This document shows positions 32,492 through 43,629 of a DNA stretch of 64,000 nucleotides, in pieces (the stretch's first letter is position 1; every line of letters begins with the position of its first letter). This stretch comes from Dermacentor variabilis. Its lineage: Eukaryota; Arthropoda; Arachnida; Ixodida; Ixodidae. The notes beneath the pieces are model-generated. The model worked only from the letters and a program-made list of their open reading frames with translations, was not told the origin of the DNA and ran no database searches. A program made the translations under genes and the position numbers. Location: positions 28,395,589-28,459,588 of the forward strand of contig NW_027460291.1 of the NCBI RefSeq assembly GCF_050947875.1, read 5' to 3'.

Positions 32492-33449
32492 ATGCCGCGG
32501 AAGTGTTTGATATGTTCGAAAAATCTTGAAAATGACGAACATTTAACTTGCAATCGATGCAGTAAGAAGTATAATACCGGTAAATGTTCTGGTGTCTACA
32601 AAAAGAATTTGATGAAAATGGATAAGGATGATGTCAAGGCTTGGGAATGCGACACGTGCAAAAGAGTACGAAAAATGATGACACTGATTCTGATAGCAGT
32701 GGCACGGAAACGCCCCCGCGAAATAAATTCACTGAGTCAGGAGGGCAGGGCTCTTTGGCTATGCTGATCGACCACTTAAATAAGAAGCTAGTGGAAGTCT
32801 TGCGTACGCTTGAAAATTTTGAAAAAAAGACAAGCAGTGCGCCACAACTTGAGACTATTGAAAAGTCAACAGACGTTTTGGCCGCCAAGTTTGAACAGCT
32901 CCTGACAAAGGTCGAGGGTCAGCAAAGACAAATTGCTCAATTGCAGAAAACCACAGAACTGGAACAAAATATAAAAAAGAAAGACAATGAAATCTCAAAG
33001 CTTAGAGAATGTGTTGAAAGTGCTGAGCAGTACTCAAGAAAAAAAAAAGTAAAATACACGGTGTTCCACATACAGAAGGTCACGATCTGTACCAGGCCTC
33101 GGTGGATCTTAGCAGCAAGCTTGATGTCCCCTTGCCGGAAAGTCACTCATGGAAGGGGTGCACAGATTGAAGGCACAGGAGGACAAAATCGCTCATACAA
33201 TCGTCAGGTTTACAGAATAAGCAACCCGAGGCTCTTGGCTGTCAAAGAAAAACGTCCTTCGAAAAAACAAAATTTTCATCAATGAAAACTTAACGAAAAC
33301 GCAAGAACTTTTTTGGAAATGCAGAAAACTTGCCAAGGAGCTTGACTATAAGTTTGTCTGGAAACGAAACGGCAACATTCTAGTTCGAAAGACGGAAGGC
33401 GCGAATGTGATAAGCATTACCACTGAGAATGATCTTGGAAAAATGTCCT
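32492..33449 (+). pseudogene. LINE C ORF1: PHD finger, coiled coil, FP25-like domain
   Basis: ATG at 32492 starts MPRKCLICSK. Cysteines in CxxC pairs (CLICSK, CNRCSKKY, CSGVY, CDTCKR) fit a PHD-type zinc finger in the first 58 residues. After a frame change near 32650 a Glu/Lys-rich coiled coil runs to about 33030, ending in EQYSRK. Past an A10 tract (about 33039-33048) the frame shifts to KIHGVPHTEG. The C-terminal block KIFINENLTKTQELFW and GNILVRKTEG resembles the FP25-type domain often found at the end of such LINE ORF1 proteins. PHD fingers may bind histone tails and guide insertion. Confidence 0.72.
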
Positions 33450-33451
33450 AG

Positions 33452-34240
33452 GTGGCCTCGTTCAGATCTTTTCATGATCGGGACCTTCTTGTTACAAGTA
33501 CCTTAGCTGATAACAAAATAAAGCGAGAACTTGGGTTAGTAAACATAAATGTGCGCAGCATAAAGAAGAATTCGGATCAATTATGCGCACATTTACACAC
33601 GAGACTCTTTAACATCGATGTAATTGTGATCACCGAGATTAATCTGAATGCAAGCGACAAGGTAGATAGAGGCTCAGGGGTTACTCACAGATTGCTTTAT
33701 GCCGAGAAAATCGAAGAGGAGGAGGAGTTCTTGTATTTGTGAAAGATAACTCAGTTTTCAATAGGCTGGAAGTAGCTTTTAATTATGCAGAAGTTATTGT
33801 TGTCCCCCTAAGTAAAGTAGATGGGACCTCCTACACCGTATGTGCAATATACAGGCTTCCCAACATGAACACAGATTTGTTCCTAGAGGAGCTAAACTCT
33901 CTGTTGAAGAAGTATATGAATGAGAAGCAGCTTATACTGGTAGGGGATTTGAATATTGACATAATACAAGTGTCTAGGGAAGCGGTGGCAGATTATCTTA
34001 ATTTACAAGCAGTATATGGACTGGTCAATGTAATTAATGAATACACAAGAGAGGAATATTTGGGTTCAAGAGTAACGAAAACCTGCATTGATCATATTGT
34101 CGTTCGGCTCAGACAGCAGCGCTATGCAAGCGGCGTAATTAAAGTCAAACTAGCAGATCATTACTTTACATCATTTGTAGTCATGTCTGAAAATGACGCA
34201 GAGGATGCCGAAGTAAGCACAAAAAGCAAAGTATAGACAA
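33452..34240 (+). pseudogene. LINE C ORF2, APE-like endonuclease
   Basis: 33452-33742 holds LGLVNINVRSIKKNSDQL and VIVITEINLN (metal-binding Glu). 33739-34236 holds VCAIYRLPN, LILVGDLNIDII (catalytic Asp, Asn) and LADHYFTSFVV (Asp-His). The two blocks overlap in different frames, so at least one shift exists near 33735. Function is target-DNA nicking. Confidence 0.8.
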
Positions 34241-36600
34241 CGCAAAAGTTGTCATGTACATAAAGGATACAGATTGCAGTTTCACTTTTACATTTAGACC
34301 AAGCCAGTTTATATGCCAAATTTGTTGAAACTTTCAGGATGATATACGTAAAACCTTCTAAAATCATAACAAATAAGGAAAGGAATCCTAATACGAAATG
34401 GATTACGAGTGATATTATTGAGTTATGCTTTCAATAAGACAAAGCATGGCAAAGGTGCAGAAAAGAACCAGGCAACGAAAAACGCAGAGCGGAATTTCCA
34501 ACTTTACGAACCGCAGTGACAGTTAAGCCTGGAAAAAAAATTTTATGCGCCGATTTTCGGAATGCGAAAAGGACGTGAAAAAGACTTGGACTACGGCAAA
34601 CGAATTAATGGGCAGATCCACACGAGCTAGCGTCGATGATACCGTAAAAAGAAATTTCCCAAATGAAAACATACAGATGCTGTGCAATAAATTTAATGAA
34701 ACTTTTATTTCTGCAGCAGATAAGCTGAAGAAACGGAGAGCGACCACCATTTAGCATACGATCCGAAACGCACATGCGCACACTGAGCTTATCTTCCAGC
34801 GATGATCGAAGTTGATTTTTGGGCGATAATTCAAGGCATGGCAAAGTTCAAACCAGCAGAGTTTGATAATATCCACCCTCGAGATTTGTACTTCAACTTT
34901 CACAGACTCAAACAAGTACTTTTAAATATTCTAAACAGAATTTTCGAAACAGGCATAATGCCCAAAAAAACTGAAAATTTCAATCGTAAGGCCTGTCTAC
35001 AAAAACGGAAAGAGAAGTGATTGCGCAAATTACAGACCGATAGCGATATTGTCCACAATAGCGCATATAATGGAAAAATATGTGGTCTCTGTAGCAATCA
35101 TTCTGCGAAAAGTATTCCCTGAATAACATGGCGCAGTTTGGTTTCACAAAGAATAAAACCACAAATACTCTGTTACAAGAATTCTCTTACGATATTAGTA
35201 CATCAATAGAATACAATAATGTAGTCTTAGCCCTATTTTTAGACCTATCAAAGGCTTTTGACACGGTAGTACATAAGATATTACTCAACAAGCTAAAGAA
35301 TCTACGATTTAGAGGTAACTTCTATACTTTTTTCTAAATTATTTTACTGATCGACTACAATGCGTTAAACTAGATGATAGCTACAGCAATCTCAAATTAA
35401 TAAAGTGTGGTCTGCCCCAAGGAAGCACGCTAGGGCCAAATACTCTTTAATATATATGTCTCAGATCTCGGCCTCCTTCCACTGAAATCAAAACTTTTTC
35501 AGTACGCTGATGACACTGCGATAGCACTACAAATGAGTGACTATGACTCGGAATGTCAAATCTTCCAAAGAGACATATCAGTAATCGTAGACTTGTTCGC
35601 ACATAATTCAATTTTTATAAATCATCAAAAAACTAAACTAATCTGCTTCAGGAATCCACATAAGGCGCTTTCATTTAACATCAATGTATATTTGCACGCC
35701 CCAAATTGCAACGCATGTATTTGTCAACCATTACAGTGTGAGCGTGTGGTTAAGTATTTAGGAATTTTATTTGATCAGCATTTTACCTGGACTAACCACG
35801 TCATACACGTTTGTGGAAAGCTAAGAGCTGTCGCGTCCATGATGTATAGTCTGCGCGGGAAAGCGCCTATACACCTAAGAGTTACTATATATAAGACATT
35901 AGCAGAATCGGTAATTACATATGGTATAACGTTATATGGTACATGTTCTGACTATAGAAAGCAAGCTCTTTATCGCGTATTCAAAAGAATTGTCAATAGC
36001 ATATCTTATGGAACCAGACTAGAATAATCAGACAAAAAAGTATAATATTCTAGGAATACTTCCAGTACAGGAGCTATTTAAGTATGTGGTTTTAACACGC
36101 TATTATTATTCAGATTCTTTTAAAGTATTCATCGTAATCGTAAAAGTAATCATTGTATTTCTTTTGTGTATTTGAATATGTTTACCTTGCCTATTAGGCT
36201 GTCTTTTTATTTTTTTTATTTCCGCTTGAAGAAAAAGTTTGAAATCACGTGATGTTTGTACCACCCCTGCCTGGGCTTCCAAATGGAAGCCGGCAGTATT
36301 GTGAAATAAACAAATAAAATACTGGTGAAAAGATGTTGCGCTAAGAAAAACAGAAAGGTATGTTAAGACAAGGGTGTTAACAAACTATGGAAAGAAAACA
36401 AGAAATTATGTCCCTGATATTTTTAATGAACTTGATGCAACACTGCATGATATAAATTCAAAACATAAAATGATGAAACATGTGAGGAAGTGGTATTCAA
36501 CTGTTTATTGTAATATGCAATTTTTTTATTGGGATTTTTACGTGACTGGAAAACGTAGTATTTATTTTTTGTTTGTTAGAATATTTTACGTTGAAGTTGT
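34241..36600 (+). pseudogene. LINE C ORF2, reverse transcriptase and C-terminus
   Basis: FDNIHPRDL near 34860, ANYRPIAILS near 35025 and FGFTKNKTTNTLL near 35135 lead to motif A LFLDLSKAFDTVVH (35235-35280), motif B CGLPQGSTLGP (35405-35440) and motif C YADDTA (35500-35520), all in different frames. VVKYLGILFDQHFTW and ESVITYGITLYGTC mark the thumb in 35533-36027. A last piece, NYVPDIFNELDAT, lies at 36374-36500. A short foreign 3'-tail-like stretch appears to sit at about 36110-36318. Confidence 0.8.
36110..36318 (+). mobile_element. Probable short LINE 3'-tail insertion inside LINE C
   Basis: GGGCTTCCAAATGGAAGCC then GCAGTATTGTGAAATAAACA and AAATAAAAT has the look of a LINE 3' UTR plus simple tail. 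It falls between two blocks of LINE C C-terminal coding sequence. The left edge is uncertain and no target duplication is clear. Confidence 0.4.
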
Positions 36601-36756
36601 ATAATTTTGAACGGTAATTGTATGTTTCATATCTCTACTGAAAGCTGTATCACCTGGTGCTGGGTCTTCTAACAAGCACGATGTACTTAGATTGACCAGC
36701 AAAGAAGATCTGTGAAAAAAATGTACTTCAAATAAACTCTGATTTGATTTGATTTG

Positions 36757-38639
36757 GCCATGCTCGTCTTGTTACTTTAAAATTCTTTGACTTCAACAAT
36801 AAAAACGTGGTTCTAAAAACACTTATAAACTCAAGGGCTCAAATTTATTCATTACAGAAGACTTCGCTGTAAGAATCCAGACCTATTAAAAAAATCTGGG
36901 AAGCATCAATTCCTTTTCATAACAATGGCTCTGTCGTAAAGTTAAGATATGATCATGCTTTCACTGACAAGATTCGTTATAACTAGGATGACAGTTCAAA
37001 CACATTAGTAAAAGTAACTATTCAACCATTACTGTGTGTGCCTGTGTTTCTGACTCCCGGCTCATCCACTACCTGACATCGTTCTATCCATCTCGATAAC
37101 CTCGTCGTTTTGAACATTAACACTCGCAGTATTGTTAAAAAACTGCCAGACTTACTGTTTCTTATTTCTATTTATACATTTTATGGTAAATGTTATAGGT
37201 ATCACTGAGTCATGGCTACATAGTATTATTTATGACTCCGGAGTTTACTCCACCCAGTTGCCATGCGCTTAGACAGGATCCACAGCATTGGCGATGGCGT
37301 CGAGCTGCTTATCCGTTCGGATCTTCGTTTATCAGTTTTGTCCTCGCCTCTCGATACAGAAACCGTGTGGTGTAAAACTTTCTTGAACAATCAGTGTATT
37401 GTATTTAGCGTTGTATATCGTCCGCCCGGTTCTTTCCTTCATGTCCGTCATGCTATTGCAAATTTCAAGTGCCTGACAAACATTGCTTCATCACGATTTA
37501 TCTGCATGGGTGATTTCAATCCTCCTGGCATTCACTGGCCATCACTCAACACAACAGATAGTAACGTAGCAATTTGTAATGAATTAGTCGATATTTCGTT
37601 GTCCTTTGGGCTCCTTCAAGTTGTTTCTAGTGCAACTAGGTTAAATTTCATCCTCGACTTAGTTATTTTAAACGCTGATCTAGCGAAAAATGACTTCACT
37701 TGCGAAGTAATTGATGGACTCTCTGATCATAAAGGTGTCTAGATATCGCTCTCTTGTGCAACGACAAAATAACCCTATGCGTGTACTAGTTTCCCGGGCA
37801 TTACTCGTGCGGACGACAATTTCATTATTGATCTCTTAGCTTATCATGTCGATATGTTTTGCTCTCTGTCAGACAGACAGGATGTAAATTGACTTGCTAA
37901 TTACATTCAGAATCTTGTCAATTCATGTATCCAACGATTTGTGCCCATTAAAGCTAACAAAAGTAAGGCTAACATTTCCTGGATGACTCCCGACGTCTTG
38001 CATTTCTCTCATCGTGTCCGTAGGCTTAGGCGTTCTAGACGAAGTAACGATCCTATAATCCTGGAACGGTTTCACAAGGCAACAAAATGAACTTTATTTG
38101 AAAATGCAAACTACCAAAGATTTCTTTTTTTCGCGTTCAACTGCATCATCTGTTGGGAACTGAACCTCGTAAATTTTCGACTTCTATTTTACCTCGCAAT
38201 GCTTCATCCACTTCAATCAAAATTGGTAATGGCGTCGTCAGTGATCCGTCAGTAATATCGGATGATTTCAACGAGTATTTTCAGTCCGTATTTCTACCTG
38301 ATAATAACTTCATTCCTTCTCTCACCACTACAGTTTGTTCTGAAGCAATCACTGACATTGACATAAACAATGAAGGCATTCTTAACCTCGTATTAACCTT
38401 AGGTACGAAGAAATGCACCAGTCCAGACTGGATACACAATGCATTCTTGGTTCGCTATTCCTAGTGGTCATCAAGATATCTGACGGTCATATAGAACAAA
38501 TCTTTATCGTCTGCCACTGTTCCTTCCTCGTGGAAGTTAGCTAAAGTGTTTCCTCTTTATAAATCCGGTGATAAGCAGCCTTCATTGAACTCCAGACCGA
38601 TTTCAATAACATCACAGTCATGCGAAAGCTTAGAACATT
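36757..38639 (+). pseudogene. LINE B: ORF1 C-terminus, endonuclease, RT N-terminus
   Basis: From 36760, LVTLKFFDFNNKNVVLK continues the ORF1 RRM-like domain cut at 31984. ORF2 starts near 37095 with VLNINTRSIVKKLPDLL and ITESWL, then VYRPPGS, CMGDFNPPGIHW and LSDHKGV (to 37742), the APE endonuclease. 38153-38464 carries an RT N-terminal linker, followed by WKLAKVFPLYKSGDKQ and RPISITS up to LEH at 38638, where Gypsy-II interrupts. Confidence 0.78.
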
Positions 38640-38788
38640 TGTTACATGAAGCTGAAGCCGAATACTATTTACAATTTATTTACAGGTAAGCTCACGGAGG
38701 CCAAAATGGCGACGCTATATCAAAACCGGCACACACGTCGTCTTCGTCGTCCTCAGTGCAGCCACACTGTGGCGGCTGTTCCGTAGCA
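38640..38788 (-). repeat. Gypsy-II 3' LTR
   Basis: On the plus strand TGTTACATG to CCGTAGCA, 149 bp, direct repeat of 44886-45034. A CAGGTAAGC stretch inside is shared by both copies. Confidence 0.88.
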
Positions 38789-38826
38789 TCACCCCCGGCT
38801 GTAGAAGCACCGTCCCGGTGCTTAAT

Positions 38827-39237
38827 CTACACATCCGCGGTGAAAGGTGTGTGGTAGGGTTTTAGTCTTGCCACGTGAACGATGTCACTTGCAGCTGATG
38901 ATGACGCTGAGAGATCGGCGGGGATGATTTCATACGTGACATCGGTCACTTGTCGTACCACACGGTAAGGGCCAGTGTAGCGCGACAGCAGCTTTTCGGA
39001 AAGGCCCACACGGCGAACGGGTGACCAGAGAAGCACCAGAGAACCTGGAGAAAAGTGCACGTCACGATGGTGGCAATCATAGAGGCATCTCTGATGCTCC
39101 TGTGAGGCCTAGAGACGGGAGTGGGCGAGCTGGCGCGCGTGGTCGGCGTGTGCGATCGCGTCGCGGGCGTATTCAGTGGCTGAACGCTTGGCTGAGGGCA
39201 ACAAAGTGTCTAAGGGCAACGCGGGTTCTCGGCCATA
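38827..39237 (-). pseudogene. pol: Gypsy-II integrase C-terminal tail
   Basis: On the minus strand YGREPALPLDTLLP begins at the mariner edge and continues the sequence ending GYSPFYLQY on the other side of the mariner. ATEYARDAIAHADHARQLAH, then HFSPGSLVLLWSPV, LSRYTGPYRVVRQV and DIVHVARLKPYH follow. This is the usual chromo-like or beta-barrel tail of Gypsy integrases. One stop lies after QLAHSRL. Confidence 0.8.
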
Positions 39238-40555
39238 CGAGGTGTGACACAAAAGAAACGAGACTAAGTGTGTAGCTTGAAAAAAGAGTGGAGTTGGCAA
39301 CAACTGTTTCGCTGACGTAATCCCACACATCTCCTCTATTCATGCGTCCAGTTTCAATGGAACCGATCACGCCAGTTGGGAGTGCTGCGTCATCGAGTGA
39401 ACATGTGCAACTGCATTCTGCCGGAAAAAATGTCTGATGTAAAAACCGAACAGAGAATCAACATCAAGTTTCTTGTGAAACTTAAGAAATCAGCCACGGA
39501 AACATTTCAAATAATACCCGAGGCTTATGGAGATGTAACTTTGTCTCGTGCACGTGTGTTTGAATGGCATAAGCGGTTTTCAGGGGGAAGGGACAGTGTG
39601 GAAGATGATGAGCGTGCTGGGCGCACAAGGTCAGCGATTACAGACCAAAATATTGCCAAAGTTCGTGATGTGATCAGTGGTGACCGAAGATTAAGTGTTC
39701 GTGCAGTAGTGGAGTTGGTTCGCTTGGATAGGGAAGCTGTTCGACGCATTTTAACGGACGAATTACACGTGAGGAAGATTTGTGCGACGCCTGTTGCAAA
39801 AGTTCTGTCCGTTGACCAAAAACAGTGCCGTAAAGACGTGTGTGTGGACATGTTAGAACGCATTGCAAACGAGCCAAATTTGTTGGAATCTGTTGTAACA
39901 TGTGATGAGACATGTATTTTTACCTATGACTCAGAAAGTAAGCGCCAGTCAATGCAGTGTAAGTCTCCAGGATCCCCAAGACCCAAAAAAGCATGCATGT
40001 CAAAATCAAAATTCAAAGCAATGTCAATTTTCTTCTTCGACATTAATGGAATTCTAATAATTTAGTGGGTTCCCAGTGGTCAGACTGTTAATCAACACTA
40101 CAACATTGAAGTACTAAAAAGACTTCGTGAAAAAATTAGGAAAAAAAGGTCACAGCTGTGGAGTGATGATTGCTGTTGCACCACGACAATGCACCCGCTC
40201 ACACGGTCCTATCTGTCAAGCAGTTTCTGACCAGCAAAAACATTACTATGATGGGGCATCCTCCTTATTCACCTGATTTGGCTCCATGCGACTTTGTTTT
40301 ACTTCCTAAAGTTAAATCTTGCTTAAAGGGAACCCATTTTACCTCAGTTGAAGAGGTTCAGGCAAAAACGGAGAATCTCCTGAAGGTCCTTCCAAAAACC
40401 TCGTTGCAGAACTGTTACCAGCAATGGCAGCACCGAATGCAAAAGTGTGTGAATGCTGAAGGGGACTACTTTGCAGGTGATAATGTCACAGAGAACTGAT
40501 TCAGTAAGTACAATAAGTTATTGGACCAGTCTCGTTATTTTTGTTTCACACCTCG
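39238..40555 (+). mobile_element. Mariner transposon inserted in Gypsy-II
   Basis: Inverted ends of 27 bp (CGAGGTGTGACACAAAAG… and its mirror with two mismatches) are flanked by TA on both sides (39236-39237, 40556-40557). At 1318 bp it is full length for mariner. It has one transposase gene on the plus strand with two lesions. Its host, Gypsy-II, reads in the opposite direction, so the insertion cut the integrase gene between catalytic core and tail. Confidence 0.93.
39430..40499 (+). pseudogene. Mariner transposase, DD34D type
   Basis: ATG at 39430 begins MSDVKTEQRINIKFLV, the helix-turn-helix N-terminus, with WHKRFSGGRDSVEDDERAGR typical of mariner. Catalytic residues are Asp in VTCDETCIF, Asp in LHHDNAPAH and Asp in LAPCDF, with 34 residues between the last two. 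TAG at 40063-40065 stops the first frame, which then continues WVPSGQTVNQHY. A shift near 40168 moves to the last frame (LLHHDNAP to VTEN, stop at 40497-40499). The protein would cut and paste mariner ends into TA sites. This copy is dead. An upstream ATG at 39376 is in frame but gives sequence unlike the family start. Confidence 0.9.
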
Positions 40556-41634
40556 TATTGGAGATAGAATGGTGAATAGCCGGTGGTGTCGTGACGCGAT
40601 GAATTATACGCGAACGTCATATATGGTAAGTTAAGATCCCAGTCGTGGTGGTCGATCGCAACGTACTTGGAAAGCATGTCGGTGATGGTCCGGTTGAGGC
40701 GCTCCGTGAGGCCGTTGGTCTGGGGGTGGTAGGACGTGCTGAACTTGTGCTTTGTCGAGCAGGAGCGGAGGATGTCCTCGACGACTGCCGACAGAAAGCT
40801 GCGGCCATGGTCAGTGAGTAATTGGTGCGGAGCACCGTCTACTAAAATGATGTCATAGAGCAGAAAGCCAGCAACGTCAGTAGCGCAACTTGTCGGGAGG
40901 GCTCTGGTGATTGCGTACCGCGTAGCATAATCGGTAGCGACGGCGAGCCATTTATTTCCGGAGCCCGAGAGAGAAAATAGAAGGCCGAGACCAACACGGA
41001 AAAAGGGTTCGGGCGGGATGTCGATCGGCTGGAGACATCCAGCTGGAGGTGTGGAGGGCTTCTTCCGGCGCTGACAGGGCTCACAAGCGGCAACGTAGCG
41101 CCGCACGGAGCGGGCGAGACCCGGTCAAAAGAATCGACGGCGTACACGGTCGTATGTGCGCGAGACGCCCAAGTGTCCAGCCAAGGGAGCATCGTGAAGT
41201 TGCTGGAGGACAGTCGAACGCAGGTGCGATGGAATGACGAGCAGAAGGTCAAGGGCGTGTGGATCGAGATTGCGGCGGTATAATGTCCCCTCCTTGAGGA
41301 GAAACATCCGGAGAGAGCCGTCGCCAGGAGTTGACTCCAGATGGTCGATGAGGGGGCGTAATGGAGGATCGCGCCGTTGCTCGTTGCCGATTTGAAGCAA
41401 CTGGGACACAGAGAAAACGCAAGCGATGGCGTCCGCATCAGCCGGTTTGTCGACGGGGTAGCGGGACAAACAATCGGCATCCTGGTACAAGCGTCCCGTC
41501 TTATATACCACGAAGAAGGTATATTCTTGCAGGCGTAACGCCCAGCGAGCGAGTCGTCCCGTGGGGTCCTTGAGCGAGGATAGCCAGCAGAGAGCGTGGT
41601 GATCTGTGATGACACAGAAGGGGCGTCCGTACAA
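40546..41634 (-). pseudogene. pol: Gypsy-II RNase H C-terminus and integrase
   Basis: One frame with a single TGA at 41125-41127. The upstream part (41125-41634) has ITDHHALCWL and DADCLSRYP of RNase H, then the integrase zinc site start HDAPLAGHLG. After the TGA, which stands where Trp is usual, come AACEPCQRR, the core ATDYATRYA (Asp), LTDHGRSF (Asp) and NGLTERLNRT (Glu), ending GYSPFYLQY at the mariner boundary. It would integrate the element's cDNA. Confidence 0.87.
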
Positions 41635-41658
41635 GCATGGACGAAATTTCGCAACAGC

Positions 41659-42503
41659 TCACACAAGAGCGAGGCATTCGCGCTCTGTGATTGAATAATT
41701 GCGCTCGGCGGGTGATAGAAGTCGGCTGGCATAGGCTATAACGCGATCATGTCCACGCTGCCGCTGTGCTAACACTGCTCCTATGCCGTGACCACTGGCA
41801 TCAGTTCGAACTTCCGTTGAGGCAGACGGGTCAAAGTGGGCCAAAATTGGAGGCGTGGTACGGAGAGTAGTCAGCTGCGAGAAAGATGCAGCTTGGTCAG
41901 GACCCCAAGAAAAAGGGGCGTCTTTCTTCAAGAGGTCGGTAAGGGGACGTGCGATGGTCGCAAAATTCTTCACAAAGCGTCGGAAATAAGAGCACAGCCC
42001 TACGAAACTACGAACGTCCTTGGTAGACTTCGGAACAAGAAAATTCGTAACGGCGCGAATTTTGTCCGGATCGGGTCGCACGCCTCTGGCGTCTACGAGG
42101 TGTCCAAGGACGGCGATTTGGCGGCGAGCGAAATGACATTTTGACGAGTTCAACTGGAGACCGGCGCGGCGGAACATGTCAAGAATCGCTGAAAGACGGT
42201 CTAGATGCGTGTCGAACGTGGGCGAATAAACGATGACGTCATCCAGATAGCACAAACAGGTGGACCACTTGAACTCCTGAAGCAAAGTGTCCATCATTCG
42301 TTCGAAGGTGGCGGGCGCGTTACAAGACCGAAAGGCATCACCTTGACCTGATAAAGGCCGTCAGGGGTAACAAATGCAGTCTTCTCTCTGTCCATGTCGT
42401 CGACGGATATCTGCCAGTAGCCGGACCGTAAGTCGATAGAAGAAAAATAGGTGGCACCGTACAGGCAGTCTAGAGTGACATCAATACGTGGCAAAGGGTA
42501 CAC
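41659..42503 (-). pseudogene. pol: Gypsy-II reverse transcriptase and RNase H
   Basis: 42294-42503 has YPLPRIDVTLDCLYGATYFSS and SSIDLRSGYWQI (motif A Asp). A one-base shift near 42330 leads into 41659-42297, which has [10 protein letters not shown] (catalytic YLDD), [28 protein letters not shown] and RNase [16 protein letters not shown] with its Asp intact. It ends at a TGA that again sits where Trp is usual, and the same frame continues into 41634. Confidence 0.87.
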
Positions 42504-42538
42504 GTCCTTTTTTGGGATCCTGTTCAGGTGGCGATAAT

Positions 42539-43600
42539 CTACACAAAAGCGCCACGTTCCATACTTCTTTTTGACAAGTACGACAGGAGATGCCCAGGGA
42601 CTACAGGAAGGCCCTTTGCAAGCATTTTTGTGACTTCCTGTTGGATAACAGCTCGTTCCGACGCAGAAACACGATATGGACGTCGGTGAATAGGGTTCGC
42701 ATGGCCAGTATTTATGCGATGGGTCACGACGGACGTTTGACCTAAGGGTCTATTGTCAAAGTAAAAAATGTCGCCATAGCCTTCAAGAACGCGGCAAAGA
42801 GCTTCAGCTTGAGCAGGTGTAAGGTCAGAGGAGACCATCTTCATAATGTCGACGTCAGTACCGTGCGATGACGTCACGGTATGGGCTGAGCTATAACGAT
42901 CTTCCACTGTGAATGGCTCGACCTCATCATCCTGCAAAGCGCGAATTATAGCCAAGGAGATTCCCTCAGGCAGAACTTGCGAGGTTAGCGCGAAATTGAC
43001 AAGTGCAAGGCAGGTGCGGTTGCCAGTAATTTTCAGCACAGTGTGCGGCACGGTAACACCATGTGTAAGCATAACGGCCTGAATTGGTGCAGCCAGGTAA
43101 TTGCCGTCAGGTACAGCTGGAGAGGACAACAAGTCGACGTGTGTCACAGAGTGAGGTGGTAGGCAAATAACATCTATGCAGCTCAGATGGCTTGGAGGCG
43201 GGTCCACAGGGTCGGCAAGGAGAGGCAAGTCAAGGCGAAGTGAGCCGGCCGAACAGTCAATGAGGGCACAATGATGAGCAAGAAAATCCAGACAGAGAAT
43301 GACTTCGTGAGGGCAATGCTTGATGACGGTGAAGAAAAAGACGGTGTGTCTCTCAGCAATCGTGAGTCGGGCAGAACACATGCCAACAATAGCGACAGCC
43401 CCGCCGTCGGCGACTTGTGCAACTCGGTTCGGGGCATGCGTCAGAACTTTCTTGAGCAGACGGCGAAGAGCAGCAGTCATAATGGACACATGCGCCCCGG
43501 TGTCAATCAATGCGCACACAGGAACATTGTCGACGAGAACGTCCAAAAGATTCTTGTTCGTGGCTAATGTGAAGCGAGGATTTCGTGCCAATGTCGTCAA
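42539..43600 (-). pseudogene. pol: Gypsy-II protease and N-terminal reverse transcriptase
   Basis: 353 residues. CALIDTGAHVSIM near residue 30 is the aspartic protease active site. A long linker follows, then YGDIFYFDNRPLGQTSVVTH, INTGHANPIHRRPYRVS and VIQQEVTKMLAKG, the start of a Gypsy RT. A frameshift near 42620 spoils the next block, although WASPVVLVKKK is readable in the neighbouring frame. Gag ends and this frame begins with a small gap, as in related Gypsy elements with gag and pol in different frames. Confidence 0.87.
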
Positions 43601-43629
43601 TGCAGCTTCACCTCCAGAAGCTGCACTGT

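Larger units (their letters stand above)
31985..36756 (+). mobile_element. LINE C, CR1/Jockey-group LINE with PHD-finger ORF1
   Basis: Inserted in LINE B ORF1, it has a repeated 5' leader, ORF1 with PHD finger and FP25-like end, ORF2 with endonuclease and RT, and a short (GATTT)n tail at 36740-36755. Left and right edges are set by where LINE B sequence stops and resumes. I could not define a clean target duplication. Frames are broken at several places. Confidence 0.75.
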
